A DNA stretch of 64,000 nt from Actinomadura graeca (GTDB taxonomy: Bacteria > Actinomycetota > Actinomycetes > Streptosporangiales > Streptosporangiaceae), in the NCBI RefSeq assembly GCF_019175365.1, contig NZ_CP059572.1, positions 1,922,001-1,986,000 of the forward strand, written 5' to 3'. The translations under genes were made by a program, and so were the position numbers. This document shows positions 51,207-59,997 of this stretch, piece after piece. The notes below the pieces were generated by a model. The model saw only the letters and a program-made list of their open reading frames with translations, made no database searches and was not told the origin of the DNA. Each line of letters starts with the position of its first letter. Position 1 is the first letter of the stretch.

Positions 51207-52772
51207 ATGCCGCCCACCCTGGCCGCCGTGGCCGCACTCCCGCAGCTCGGGCTCCGACCGCTCACCGGGCCGCCCGCGGGGGCGCCCGCAGGGGCGCCCG
51301 CCGGGCCGGTCCCCGACACGCCCGTCATGTGGGTCGCGGTCAGCGAGCTGGAGGACCCGACGCCCTTCCTTGAGGGCGGCGAGCTGGTGCTGACCACCGG
51401 CATGCGGCTCACCTCCGCGAACGCCGCCGGCTACGTCGACCGCCTGGTCGGACGCGGTGTCGCCGGCCTCGGCTTCGCGGTCGGGGTGATCCACGCGCGG
51501 GTGCCGCCCGCGCTGGTCGCCGCCGCCCACGACCGGGACCTGGTCCTGCTGGAGGTCCCCCGCCCGACGCCGTTCATCGCCATCGGCAAGGCCGTGTCCC
51601 GGATGCTGGCGGCCGAGTGGTACGAGGACGTCACCCGCGCCTTCCAGGCCCAGCGGGAGCTGACCCGCGCCGCCACCGCCGGCCCCGGGGCGCTGGCCTC
51701 CCGGCTCGCGCGCCTGCTCGGCGGCTGGGTGCTGCTGCTCGACCCGTCCGGAGCGGTCCGGCACGCCGAGCCCGCCTCCGCCGCGGGCCGGGCGGCCGAC
51801 CTCGCCGCCGACGTCGCCCGGCTCCGGCGCCGCCCGGAGGCCCGGCCCGCGGACGGCGCGGCCCTGGCCAGCGTCGCCCTGTCGGTGCCGGGCGAGCACA
51901 TCGTCCTCCAGCGGATCGGGCTCGGGGGGCGCCCGCGGGGCTTCCTCGCCGTGGGCACGGCCGCGCCGCTGCCCCACGTCGCGCACACGATCGTGGGGGC
52001 GGCCGTCGCGCTGCTGACGCTCCAGTCGGAGGCGCCCCGAGGCGGCCGTGACCAGCGCGCCGCGCTCGCCGCGCTGCTCCTCGGCCTGCCGCCGGAGAGC
52101 CCCGCCGTCCCGCGCGGCGCCCTGCGCGTCCTGGCGTGCGGGGGGCGCTCGGGCGGGCAGGGACCCGTCCTGGACGCACTGGACTCCGACCCCGCCGGTG
52201 AGCGCTGCCTGGCCCTGCCGCTCCCCGGCCACACGGCGATCATCGTCCCCGACGGGTTGACCGGGCCCGTGACGTCGCTGCTCTCCTTCGCGGGCCCCAT
52301 CGGCGTCAGCGACCCGGTGCCCGCCGGCGACGGGGAGCCGGCCGGGTGCGGGGCGCTGGTGACGGCGCTCCGGGAGGCCGAGGACGCGCTGGCGGCGGCG
52401 CGGCGGCGGGACGAGGCCGTGCAGTCCTACGCCGACCTGCCCGGCCAGGGGGTGCTCGGCCTGCTCGACCCGGGGCCCGCGCGCGCGTTCGCCGACGGGC
52501 TGCTGGCGCCGCTGCGCGCGGAGGGCCTGCTGGAGTCCGTCCGGGCCTATGTCGCCGCGAACGGCCAGGGCGAGGCGGCGGCCAGGGCGCTGGGCGTCCA
52601 CCGGCACACGCTGCGGACCCGGATGCGCAAGGCGGCCGAGTTGCTCGACCGCGATCTCGACGACCCCGCGGCCCGCGCCGAGCTGTGGTTCGCGCTGGCC
52701 GTCACGTCCAATGAGGACGGCCGGTTTGGACAGCCTGGCGACTCCCCTCCCCGGCCTCCGGAGATAGCGTGA
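51207..52772 (+). CDS. PucR-family transcriptional regulator
   Basis: 521 aa. An N-terminal PucR sensor domain (VMWVAVSELEDPTPFLEGGELVLTTGM, GVAGLGFAVGVIHARVPPALVAAAHDRDL), a GGDEF-like middle region, and a C-terminal HTH_30 domain (LLESVRAYVAANGQGEAAARALGVHRHTLRTRMRKAAELL). AAGGA lies about 5 bases before the ATG. An Ala/Pro/Gly repeat (PAGAPAGAPAGP) follows residue 20. PucR proteins control GABA, proline and purine use. It is divergent from gabT and cotranscribed with the aldehyde dehydrogenase 4 bases downstream, so both are probable targets. Confidence 0.92.
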   Translation: MPPTLAAVAALPQLGLRPLTGPPAGAPAGAPAGPVPDTPVMWVAVSELEDPTPFLEGGELVLTTGMRLTSANAAGYVDRLVGRGVAGLGFAVGVIHARVPPALVAAAHDRDLVLLEVPRPTPFIAIGKAVSRMLAAEWYEDVTRAFQAQRELTRAATAGPGALASRLARLLGGWVLLLDPSGAVRHAEPASAAGRAADLAADVARLRRRPEARPADGAALASVALSVPGEHIVLQRIGLGGRPRGFLAVGTAAPLPHVAHTIVGAAVALLTLQSEAPRGGRDQRAALAALLLGLPPESPAVPRGALRVLACGGRSGGQGPVLDALDSDPAGERCLALPLPGHTAIIVPDGLTGPVTSLLSFAGPIGVSDPVPAGDGEPAGCGALVTALREAEDALAAARRRDEAVQSYADLPGQGVLGLLDPGPARAFADGLLAPLRAEGLLESVRAYVAANGQGEAAARALGVHRHTLRTRMRKAAELLDRDLDDPAARAELWFALAVTSNEDGRFGQPGDSPPRPPEIA

Positions 52773-52776
52773 ACGC

Positions 52777-54204
52777 ATGAACGTGACCCCATTCTGGCTG
52801 GCCGGCCGGGCCGAGACCGGTGACGGCGAGCTGACCGTGACGCACCCCTACGACGGCCGGGTGGTCGGGACCGCCGCGGTGCCGTCCCCCGGGCAGGTGG
52901 AGGAGGCGCTCGCCGCGGCCCACGCGGTCCGCGCCGAGGCCGCGGCGCTGCCCCTGCACGTGCGGGCCGAGGCGCTCGCGCACGTGTCGGCGCGGCTGGC
53001 CGAGCGCGCCGAGGAGGTCGCCCGGCTGATCACCGGTGAGAACGGCAAGCCGCTGCTGTGGGCGCGCGGCGAGGTGAACCGCGCGATCTCCACGTTCCGG
53101 TTCGCCGCGGAGGAGACCCGCCGCTTCAGCGGCACCACGCAGCGGCTCGACACCGACCCGGCCGCCACGGGGCGGATGGCCTACATCTCCCGCGTGCCGA
53201 AGGGCCCGGTGCTCGGGATCTCCCCGTTCAACTTCCCGCTCAACCTGGCCGCGCACAAGATCGCGCCCGCCATCGCGGTCGGCGCGCCCATCGTGCTGAA
53301 GCCCGCCCCGGCCACCCCCCTGTCGGCCCTGCTGCTCGGGGAGCTACTCGCCGAGACCGGCCTGCCCGCCGGGATGTTCTCGATCCTGACCGTCCCGAAC
53401 GACCGCGCCGGCGGCCTCGTGGACGACCCGCGCCTGCCGATCGTGTCGTTCACCGGCTCCGTCCCGGTCGGCTGGGCGATCAACGACCAGGTCCCACGCA
53501 AGCACGTCACGCTGGAGCTCGGCGGGAACGGCGCCGCGGTCGTCCTCCCGGACGCCGACCTCGACTGGGCCGCGCAGCGCATCGGCCTGTTCTCCAACTA
53601 CCAGGCCGGGCAGAGCTGCATCGCCGTCCAGCGCGTCTACGTCGACCGGTCGGTGTACGAGGCGTTCCTGCCCAAGCTGGTCGACACAGTCGGCGGGCTC
53701 GTCACCGGCGACCCCTGGGACGACAAGACGCAGGTCGGCCCGCTCGTCAGCGAGGACGCGGCCGAGCGCGTCGAGGCGTGGGTGGACGAGGCGGTCTCCG
53801 CCGGGGCGAGGATCCTGGCGGGCGGCACCCGCGAGGGCGCGGCCTACGCCCCCACCGTCCTCGCCGACGTCCCCGCCGACGCCAAGGTGTCCCGCGAGGA
53901 GATCTTCGGCCCGGTCATGACCGTCCAGCCCGTCGACGGGGTGGACGAGGCGTTCGCGCTGGTCAACGACTCCAAGTTCGGGCTCCAGGCCGGTGTGTTC
54001 ACCCGCGACCTCGACATCGCCTTCCGCGCCCACCGCGAGCTCGAGGTGGGCGGCGTGGTGATCGGCGACGTCCCGTCCTACCGCGCCGACCAGATGCCCT
54101 ACGGCGGCGTCAAGGACTCGGGCGTCGGGCGCGAGGGCCTCCGGTCGGCCATGGCCGACTACACCGAGGAGAAGGTCCTGATCCTCACGGGCCTGCCCCT
54201 CTGA
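52777..54204 (+). CDS. Aldehyde dehydrogenase (succinate-semialdehyde/lactaldehyde type)
   Basis: A 475-aa NAD(P)-dependent aldehyde dehydrogenase: ISPFNFPLNLAAHKIAPAIA, FTGSVPVGWAI, ELGGNGAAVVLPDADL with the general-base Glu, and the catalytic Cys in GQSCIAVQRVY. EEIFGPVMTVQPVDG and the C-terminal GVGREG are normal. The start lies 4 bases after the PucR stop. Next to gabT, succinate semialdehyde or another omega-oxo acid is the likely substrate. Confidence 0.9.
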   Translation: MNVTPFWLAGRAETGDGELTVTHPYDGRVVGTAAVPSPGQVEEALAAAHAVRAEAAALPLHVRAEALAHVSARLAERAEEVARLITGENGKPLLWARGEVNRAISTFRFAAEETRRFSGTTQRLDTDPAATGRMAYISRVPKGPVLGISPFNFPLNLAAHKIAPAIAVGAPIVLKPAPATPLSALLLGELLAETGLPAGMFSILTVPNDRAGGLVDDPRLPIVSFTGSVPVGWAINDQVPRKHVTLELGGNGAAVVLPDADLDWAAQRIGLFSNYQAGQSCIAVQRVYVDRSVYEAFLPKLVDTVGGLVTGDPWDDKTQVGPLVSEDAAERVEAWVDEAVSAGARILAGGTREGAAYAPTVLADVPADAKVSREEIFGPVMTVQPVDGVDEAFALVNDSKFGLQAGVFTRDLDIAFRAHRELEVGGVVIGDVPSYRADQMPYGGVKDSGVGREGLRSAMADYTEEKVLILTGLPL

Positions 54205-54212
54205 CCCCCAGT

Positions 54213-54242
54213 GCGGCGGGGCCCGGTCCCGGGCCCCGCCGC
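54213..54242. terminator. Bidirectional terminator
   Basis: A perfect 14-bp GC stem (54213-54226 with 54229-54242) with a minimal loop, in the 55-bp gap between the convergent aldehyde dehydrogenase and P450 genes. Confidence 0.75.
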
Positions 54243-54259
54243 GCCCCCGGGCCCCGAGC

Positions 54260-55513
54260 TCAGGCGAGGGTCACGGTCACCGGCATCTCTTTGATGCCGT
54301 TGACGAAGTTGGAGCGGACGCGGCGCGGCTCGCCCGCGTAGCGGATGCCGGCCAGGCGCGGCAGCAGCTCCTCGAACATGATCCGCATCTCCAGGCGGGC
54401 GAGCGCGGCGCCCATGCAGAAGTGGGGGCCGCCCTTGCCGAAGGTGATGTGGTCGTTCGGGGTGCGGGCGACGTCGAAGCGGTGCGGGTCGGTGAAGACG
54501 TCCTCGTCGCGGTTGCCGGACGCGAACCACAGCACGACCTTGTCGCCCTCGCGGATCGCGGTGCCGCCCACCTCGGTGTCGCGGGTCGCGGTGCGCCGGA
54601 AGTGGTAGACCGGCGACGCCCAGCGCAGGAACTCCTCGACGGCCGTGGGCATCAGGTCCGGGTCGTCGCGCAGGCGCGCGGCCTGCCCGGGGTGGTCGAT
54701 CAGCGCGCGCATGCTGTGGGTGATGGCGTGCCGGGTCGTCTCGTTGCCCGCGACGACCAGCAGCAGGAAGTAGTTGTCGAAGTCGCGCTCGGTGAGCGCC
54801 TCGCCGTCCCGCGGCGTCTCGTTGACCAGGCGGCTGACGAGGTCGGTGCCCGCGCCGCCGCGGCGGCGGGCGGCGAGCTCGCGGCCGTACTCGAAGACCT
54901 CCAGCGACGCGGGGCTGCGGAACGGCAGGTCGCGGTAGCGCTCGCTCTCGGCGCTGTGCAGCAGGACGTCGGCGTAGTCGGGGTCGGTGTTGGCGATGAT
55001 CCGGTTGCCCCAGTCGATGAGCCGCCCGGTGTCGTCGTCCGGGACGTCCAGCATGCGGGCCAGGACGTTGATCGGGAAGTCGGCGGCGACCTCCTTGACG
55101 AAGTCGAAGGTGCCTTTGGCGAGCGCCGAGTCGAGGGTCCGCGCGGTGAGGCCGCGCAGGAACGTCGCGTAGCCCGCCACCGAGCGCGGGGTGAACTCGC
55201 GGGCCAGGAGGCGGCGGAGCGCCAGGTGGCGGGGGCCGTCGGTCTCCAGCATCGAGCGGCGGATGGCCGCCTGCCGCTCGTCCACCTCCTCCAGGTTCAC
55301 GAATTTCTCGGAGGTGAAGGTGGCCTGGTCGCGGTCGGCGGCCACGATGTCGGCGTGCCGGGTGAGCGACCAGAAGCCGGCGCCGCCGTCGGACTCGGGG
55401 TTCCAGTGGACGGGCCGGTTCCGGCGCAGCGTCTCGAACATCCGCCAGGGCGTCTCGCCGTCGAGGAAGTTGTCGGGGTCGGACAGGTCGACGGCGAGGG
55501 TGTCGGCGGACAA
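54260..55513 (-). CDS. Cytochrome P450 (CYP125/CYP124-like branch)
   Basis: A 417-aa soluble P450: I-helix [12 protein letters not shown], ExxR in [10 protein letters not shown], and the heme-binding loop [18 protein letters not shown] with the Cys ligand. C-terminal [12 protein letters not shown] resembles CYP125/124/142 and linalool 8-hydroxylase relatives, which oxidise terminal or methyl carbons. The start is probably TTG 55513, with AAGGAG 6 bases upstream; a GTG at 55528 overlaps the preceding stop but has no ribosome site. Cotranscribed with the glutamine-synthetase-like gene. Ferredoxin and reductase are not adjacent. Confidence 0.92.
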   Translation of the reverse strand: MSADTLAVDLSDPDNFLDGETPWRMFETLRRNRPVHWNPESDGGAGFWSLTRHADIVAADRDQATFTSEKFVNLEEVDERQAAIRRSMLETDGPRHLALRRLLAREFTPRSVAGYATFLRGLTARTLDSALAKGTFDFVKEVAADFPINVLARMLDVPDDDTGRLIDWGNRIIANTDPDYADVLLHSAESERYRDLPFRSPASLEVFEYGRELAARRRGGAGTDLVSRLVNETPRDGEALTERDFDNYFLLLVVAGNETTRHAITHSMRALIDHPGQAARLRDDPDLMPTAVEEFLRWASPVYHFRRTATRDTEVGGTAIREGDKVVLWFASGNRDEDVFTDPHRFDVARTPNDHITFGKGGPHFCMGAALARLEMRIMFEELLPRLAGIRYAGEPRRVRSNFVNGIKEMPVTVTLA

Positions 55514-55524
55514 CGGGGGCTCCT

Positions 55525-56874
55525 TCACAGGTGGTAGGAGTACTCGCGGAACTCCCAGTCGGTGACGTGCCTGCCGAAGCGGGCGACCTCGTCCCGCTTG
55601 TAGGTCAGGAAGGCGGACACGAAGGGCTCGCCGAGCACCTCCACAAGCGCGGTGTCGGCGGCGAGCGCGTCCAGCGCGGTGGGCAGGTCGCCGGGCAGGA
55701 CGGGCGCCTTCGCGGTGTCGTAGCCGTAGCCCTCCAGCGGCGGCGGGCAGGCCAGCTTGTCGCGGATCCCGAGGTAGACGGCGGCGAGGAGGCCGGCGAT
55801 GCCGAGGTAGGGGTTGGCGGAGGCGTCCCCGAGCCGGACCTCCAGGCGGGACGCGGCGCCGCGCTCGGGCGGGATGCGGACCATGGCGCTGCGGTTGTCC
55901 AGCCCCCAGTCGATCAGCCAGGGGGCGAGGGTGTCGGGCCCGAACCGCTTGTAGGAGTTGATCGTCGGGTTGAACAGCGCGGCGAGGGCGGGCGCGTGCT
56001 CCAGCACCCCGGCGATGGCCTGGTGCGCGGTCTCCGACAGCCCGTCGGGCCCCTCGCCCTGGAAGACGTTGCGGCCGTCGCCGTCCAGGCAGGACAGGTG
56101 GACGTGGAAGCCGGAGCCGCCCTCGTCGTTGAACGGCTTGGCCATGAACGTGGCGAGCAGCCCGTCCCCCCGGGCGATCTCCTGGACGGCGGACTTGAAC
56201 CGGAACGCGCGGTCGGCGGCGTCGAGGGCGGCGGAGTGGTCGAGGTTGATCTCGAACTGGCCGCCGCCGAACTCGTGGTTGCCCATCGTCACGCCGAGGC
56301 GGAGGTCGCGCAGGTGGCGGAGGGTGCGCAGGAGGTGGCCCTCGGGGTCGCCCTTGCGGCCTGCGGTGTAGACGTTGCCGGGCGCGTCCCCGTAGCGGCG
56401 CCAGCCGGAGGGCGAGGACGCGTCGGGCTCGCAGAGGTAGTACTCCAGCTCGGGCCCGGTGACCGGGTCGAGGTCGAGCTCGGACAGCCGGGCGATGGCG
56501 CGGCGCAGGACCTCGCGCGGCGCCTCGGGACAGGGCTCGGCGCCGTCGGGCTCGAAGGCGTCGCCGAGGCAGGACGCGACGCCGGTCTCCCACGGGACGG
56601 GCGCCAGCGTGGACAGGTCGGGGCGGACGCAGATGTCCGGCAGTCCCGCGTCGAGGCCGCCCGCGACCTCGACGGTGTCGCCCATCGGGGTCGTGTGGTA
56701 AATCGCCCGGCAGAAGGACAGCCCGTGCTCCATCACCGAGGGCAGCCGCTCGACCAGCACGTCACGCGCGCGCTCGGTGCCCAGCAGGTCGGTGTAGCCG
56801 ACCCGGACGATGTCGATGCCGTCGGCGATCAGCCGCTCCACCACGTCCTGGACTGAGGGGTCCTGTCGGCTCAC
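55525..56874 (-). CDS. Glutamine synthetase-like ligase (gamma-glutamylamide synthetase type)
   Basis: 449 aa with the GS catalytic motifs: [22 protein letters not shown] (E...GQxE metal ligands), GSGFHVHLS (His), NPTINSYKR and [16 protein letters not shown]. The N-terminal beta-grasp domain is present. The adenylylation loop of housekeeping GlnA is not seen, and the protein resembles the PuuA/GlnA3/GlnA4 paralogues that join glutamate to polyamines, ethanolamine or other amines. GTG start 56874 has AGGAGAG 6 bases upstream. Operon with the P450; a MarR-type box lies 23 bp upstream. The acceptor amine is unknown. Confidence 0.9.
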   Translation of the reverse strand: MSRQDPSVQDVVERLIADGIDIVRVGYTDLLGTERARDVLVERLPSVMEHGLSFCRAIYHTTPMGDTVEVAGGLDAGLPDICVRPDLSTLAPVPWETGVASCLGDAFEPDGAEPCPEAPREVLRRAIARLSELDLDPVTGPELEYYLCEPDASSPSGWRRYGDAPGNVYTAGRKGDPEGHLLRTLRHLRDLRLGVTMGNHEFGGGQFEINLDHSAALDAADRAFRFKSAVQEIARGDGLLATFMAKPFNDEGGSGFHVHLSCLDGDGRNVFQGEGPDGLSETAHQAIAGVLEHAPALAALFNPTINSYKRFGPDTLAPWLIDWGLDNRSAMVRIPPERGAASRLEVRLGDASANPYLGIAGLLAAVYLGIRDKLACPPPLEGYGYDTAKAPVLPGDLPTALDALAADTALVEVLGEPFVSAFLTYKRDEVARFGRHVTDWEFREYSYHL

Positions 56875-56897
56875 GCGGGCTCTCCTCGGGAACGAAC

Positions 56898-56917
56898 TTC
56901 ATTTGGGCTCAAACCAT
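56898..56917. promoter_or_regulatory. MarR-type box before the GS-like/P450 operon
   Basis: TTCATTTGGGCTCAAACCAT, a member of the window's 20-bp palindrome family, centred about 33 bp upstream of the GTG start. A minus-strand TATGGT (-10-like) overlaps its edge. Confidence 0.7.
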
Positions 56918-57070
56918 ATGTGGGCCGACGGGTCCTGACAAGACTCGGCCGGGACACGCTCGATCATCCTTCAGGGAACAACTCCGGGGAGCGCCCGAAC
57001 ATGCCCGGCCACCCGGGAGGGCAGGTCACGGGCGGCGGGGGGCGGGTGGCGAAACCACATCGCAGCGCCT

Positions 57071-57090
57071 ATCGTACGGACCCAAACGAC
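57071..57090. promoter_or_regulatory. MarR-type box before the acetoacetate decarboxylase-like gene
   Basis: ATCGTACGGACCCAAACGAC, 17 bp before the GTG start. A plus-strand TATCGT (57070-57075) overlapping its left arm fits the TAnnnT -10 pattern. Confidence 0.72.
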
Positions 57091-57107
57091 ATTTCAGGAG
57101 GAGCGCG

Positions 57108-57896
57108 GTGGCACCCGTCCGAGGTTTCCTGCACCCCAAGACCGCGACAGGGCGGTCGTCGCTGATCCCGAGCCCGCCGTGGCACTACTCGGGCGACCTG
57201 CTCACCGTCGAGTACCGCACCGACCCCGCGCGCGTGGCCGAGCTGCTGCCCGCCCCCCTGTCCCCCGCCCCGGACGATCCGGGCGCCGTCGCGATCATCT
57301 GGGCGGACTGGCAGTCGTGCTCGGAGTCGGCCGAAGAGCTGCTCGACCCCGTACGGGCCCAGTACAAGGAGTGCTTCGTCGTCGTCCGCTGCTCCTTCGA
57401 GGGGCGGACGTACTCCCGCTGCGTCTATATCTGGGTGGACAAGGACTTCGCCATCGCCCGCGGCCTGCACCAGGGCTACCCGAAGAAGCTCGGCTCGATC
57501 CACCAGACCCGCCCGCACCCGTACGGGCGCGGTGCCCCCCGCATCGCCGAAGGCGGCCGCTTCGGCGCGACCCTGGCCGCCGCCGACCGCCGCCTGGCCG
57601 AGGCCGTGGTGACCCTCCGCGCCCCGTCCGAGACGAACGGCTTCGTCAACGGTCATCCCATGGCGCACCACCGCTTCCTGCCGTCCATCGAGCCGGGCGG
57701 GGCGCCGGCGCTGGACGAGCTGATCGAGTCCGGCGCGGCCGGCTTCGAGGCCGGGCCCGCCTGGACGGGCGAGGCCGAGCTCCGCCTCTTCGACTCCCCC
57801 ACGGAGGAGCTGTCCCGCCTGGAGATCGTCGAGCCCATCGGCGCGTACTACCGCCAGGTGGGCGTCGTCTGGAACGGCGGCCGCCGCCTGGCCTAG
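57108..57896 (+). CDS. Acetoacetate decarboxylase-family protein
   Basis: 262 aa of the ADC fold. The Schiff-base Lys region reads QGYPKKLGSIHQ (about residues 124-135), matching the GxPK(K) motif of the family. Other recognisable parts are PWHYSGDLLTVEYRTDP, PGAVAIIWADWQSCSES and YKECFVVVRCSFEG. Family members decarboxylate 2- or 3-oxo acids or run aldol/dehydration chemistry. GTG start with AGGAGG about 8 bases upstream. It is divergent from the GS-like operon, with a MarR-type box in front of each. Confidence 0.87.
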   Translation: MAPVRGFLHPKTATGRSSLIPSPPWHYSGDLLTVEYRTDPARVAELLPAPLSPAPDDPGAVAIIWADWQSCSESAEELLDPVRAQYKECFVVVRCSFEGRTYSRCVYIWVDKDFAIARGLHQGYPKKLGSIHQTRPHPYGRGAPRIAEGGRFGATLAAADRRLAEAVVTLRAPSETNGFVNGHPMAHHRFLPSIEPGGAPALDELIESGAAGFEAGPAWTGEAELRLFDSPTEELSRLEIVEPIGAYYRQVGVVWNGGRRLA

Positions 57897-57920
57897 CGGC
57901 ACGCGCTCCGGCCCGTGGAA

Positions 57921-57950
57921 CGGCGCCCGCCTCTGCCCTGGCGGGCGCCG
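57921..57950. terminator. Bidirectional terminator
   Basis: A perfect 11-bp stem (CGGCGCCCGCC and its complement) with an 8-base loop, between the convergent decarboxylase-like and secreted-protein genes. Confidence 0.75.
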
Positions 57951-57986
57951 CTCTGCCCGGACGCTCGGCCGGTGATCAGCCGGCGA

Positions 57987-58577
57987 TCAGGTGACGGTCA
58001 CGCTCGCCAGGTCGAAGTAGTGGGCTCGCGGGCTCTCCTTGTCCGCCGAAAGCCCGAAGGCGACGTAGAAGGTCCCGACGTCGTGGACGTCGATGGTCGT
58101 GCTGTAGGTGTACTGCCGCCATCCGTCGAAGTCGGTGCGGCCCAGTTCCACGAAGTCCTCCTCCACGGCCGGCGCGGCCCGGTCCGCGTGCGCGACGACC
58201 GGCCAGCCGGCCGCCTCTCCGGTGCCGCCGTTCCACTCCCAGACCGACAGCTCGACGGTGATGCCGGGCTGCCCCTGCGGCACGGGGAACGCGCGCTCCA
58301 CCCACAGCGTGCCGTCGCCGCGGCGCCCGTCCAGCCAGAAGTCGAGGCTGTGCGCCCCGCTCTTGGCCACGTCCGACGACCAGGTCACGTCGCCGTCCCG
58401 GAGCCTGCCGTCCTTTTTGGCGGTCCACCCCTCGGTGCCGCTCTCATAGTCGAAGGTGTGGTCGGCGAGCACGGCCGGCGCCGGCGGCGGCGTCGCCGCC
58501 CCCGCGGCGCCGCTCCCCCATGCCAGCACGGTGGCAGTGGCAGTGACGGCGGCGGCGGCTAGTGCGCATGACCTCAT
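57987..58577 (-). CDS. Secreted protein with carbohydrate-binding-like beta-sandwich
   Basis: A 196-aa exported protein: signal peptide MRSCALAAAAVTATATVLAW ending near AGAA. One beta-rich domain follows (HTFDYESGTEGWTAKKDGRL, SGAHSLDFWLDGRRGDGTLWVERAF, YTYSTTIDVHDVGTFYVAFG). The FDxESGTEGWT opening and Trp/Tyr spacing resemble jelly-roll carbohydrate-binding modules. I cannot name the family. No catalytic domain. The leader carries two mutually exclusive hairpins that could hide the ribosome site. Confidence 0.75.
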   Translation of the reverse strand: MRSCALAAAAVTATATVLAWGSGAAGAATPPPAPAVLADHTFDYESGTEGWTAKKDGRLRDGDVTWSSDVAKSGAHSLDFWLDGRRGDGTLWVERAFPVPQGQPGITVELSVWEWNGGTGEAAGWPVVAHADRAAPAVEEDFVELGRTDFDGWRQYTYSTTIDVHDVGTFYVAFGLSADKESPRAHYFDLASVTVT

Positions 58578-58585
58578 CTGTATCC

Positions 58586-58630
58586 GTCCTCCTTGGACCG
58601 ATGGGTGGAGGACCCGGGGATTGGTCCTCC
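58586..58630 (-). promoter_or_regulatory. Possible translational switch in the leader of the secreted-protein gene
   Basis: On the minus strand, GGAGGACC (58630-58623) can pair with GGTCCTCC (58614-58607). The same GTCCTCC can instead pair with GGAGGAC (58592-58586), which is the ribosome site. The two hairpins exclude each other, so the upstream copy would free the ribosome site. Seen from complementarity only. Confidence 0.45.
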
Positions 58631-58766
58631 GCGAGAGGGGATCATCTGCCGCGGATCGGGGACCATGCAAGGGCGGAGGCGGGCGTTGTCACACCGTCTC
58701 CGGGCGGTGCGGACGGTCCGCCGCCGCGCTCGGAAGCGATGCGGAGCCGGCGGCGGGAGGGCCGTC

Positions 58767-59354
58767 CTATGCCCCGGTCCCCGGCACGGCGCGGGGCGCC
58801 GATGGGCGGTCGGCGCGGTACAGGAAATGGGCAGGGCCGTCGACAGGGTTGTCAGGCTCCATCTCGCCCTCGGCGATCCTGCGCAGGCCCGCCTTCTCCA
58901 GGGCGCGCCAGGACCGGCGGTTCGCCGCCGCGACGGGAACGATGACGCAGGTCGCGGACGGATGGACGGCCCAGATCCGGTCCAGGACCGAGGCGATCAT
59001 CCGCGTGCCGAGGCCCCGTCCGATGCGGTCCGGGTCGCCCACCAGGTAGTCGATGGACATGGCCCCGGCCGGGACGTCGACGAGCGGCGCCAGCTCGGCG
59101 ACGTACTCCGGGTAGTCGGCGAGCAGGCAGCACTGGAGCAGGCCGACCGGCGCGCCGTCCAGGAGCGCCAGGAGGTCCTCGGAGGGCTCCTCGCCCCGGG
59201 CCGCGGGGCCGAAGTCGCGCATCACGGCCTCGGGCGAGGTCTCGTGGTTCCACCACCGCGCGACGTGCGGCCGGGCCAGCCACTCGCGCAGCAGCCCGAA
59301 GTCCGCCTCGGTCACGCGCCGCCAGGTGAGGCCGGGTTCCGTCACGAGACCCAC
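58767..59354 (-). CDS. GNAT acetyltransferase, AAC(6')/RimJ-like
   Basis: A 195-aa GNAT protein: LTWRRVTEADFGLLREWLARPHVARWWN at the N-terminus, acetyl-CoA loop GRGLGTRMIASVL (about residues 113-125), and AANRRSWRALEKAGLRRIAEGE. The xVxxWWN opening resembles aminoglycoside 6'-N-acetyltransferases and siderophore-type acetyltransferases, but function cannot be assigned. GTG starts at 59354 or 59345. It is divergent from the next GNAT gene, with 91 bp between starts. Confidence 0.85.
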   Translation of the reverse strand: MGLVTEPGLTWRRVTEADFGLLREWLARPHVARWWNHETSPEAVMRDFGPAARGEEPSEDLLALLDGAPVGLLQCCLLADYPEYVAELAPLVDVPAGAMSIDYLVGDPDRIGRGLGTRMIASVLDRIWAVHPSATCVIVPVAAANRRSWRALEKAGLRRIAEGEMEPDNPVDGPAHFLYRADRPSAPRAVPGTGA

Positions 59355-59445
59355 GGTATCCGGCGCGGCGCGCCGCCGCCTCCGGTCCGCGGACGGCGCC
59401 GTGCGAGGATCCGAAGATCACGTGCGACCCCCGGTGGAGGACGAG

Positions 59446-59997
59446 ATGTTCGCGATTCCCCTCGGCGACGGAGCCGAGCTGCGGCCCCTGGAACCCTGGC
59501 AGGCCGAGGAGTTCCTCGCCCACATCGACCGCGGGCGCGCGTACATCGGCGCGCACGTGGGGCTCCCCGACGTCGCCGCCGACCTGGAGTCCGCGCGGGA
59601 CTGGCTCCGCTCCTACGCCGACAAGGCCGCCGCCGACTCCGGCCGTCTCTACGGCATCTGGCTCGACGGGGTCCTCGTGGGCGGCGTGCTGTTCCGGGTC
59701 TTCGACGCCGGCGCGGGGACCTGCGAGGCGGGCTGCTGGCTGGAGCCGGACGCCACCGGGCGCGGCCTGGCCACCCGCGCCGCCGCTGTGATCATCGACT
59801 GGGCGGTCCGGGAGCGCGGGATCCACCGGGTGGAGTGGCAGGTGTCGTCGGAGAACACGGCGAGCATCAACGTGGCCCGGCGGCTCGGCATGACCCGCGA
59901 CGGCGTCCTGCGGGAGAACTATCCGTTCCGGGGCGTGCGGCAGACCACCGAGGTGTGGTCGGTGCTCGCCCCCGAGTGGCCGCCGATCCGGGTGTAG
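59446..59997 (+). CDS. GNAT acetyltransferase, RimJ/RimL family
   Basis: A 183-aa protein. MFAIPLGDGAELRPLEPWQAEEFLAHIDRGRAYIGAHVG is a RimL-like N-terminus. The acetyl-CoA site is GRGLATRAAAVIIDWA, with VEWQVSSENTASINVARRLGMTRDGVLRE after it. The family acetylates protein N-termini or small amines. The ATG at 59446 has GGAGG 6 bases upstream. Its last 79 bp overlap the 3' end of the permease gene on the other strand. Confidence 0.9.
   Translation: MFAIPLGDGAELRPLEPWQAEEFLAHIDRGRAYIGAHVGLPDVAADLESARDWLRSYADKAAADSGRLYGIWLDGVLVGGVLFRVFDAGAGTCEAGCWLEPDATGRGLATRAAAVIIDWAVRERGIHRVEWQVSSENTASINVARRLGMTRDGVLRENYPFRGVRQTTEVWSVLAPEWPPIRV

Noticed and set aside
58767..59354. Aminoglycoside resistance acetyltransferase
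   Set aside because: Only the general GNAT fold and a WWN-type N-terminus are shared; this is not enough to claim drug acetylation.
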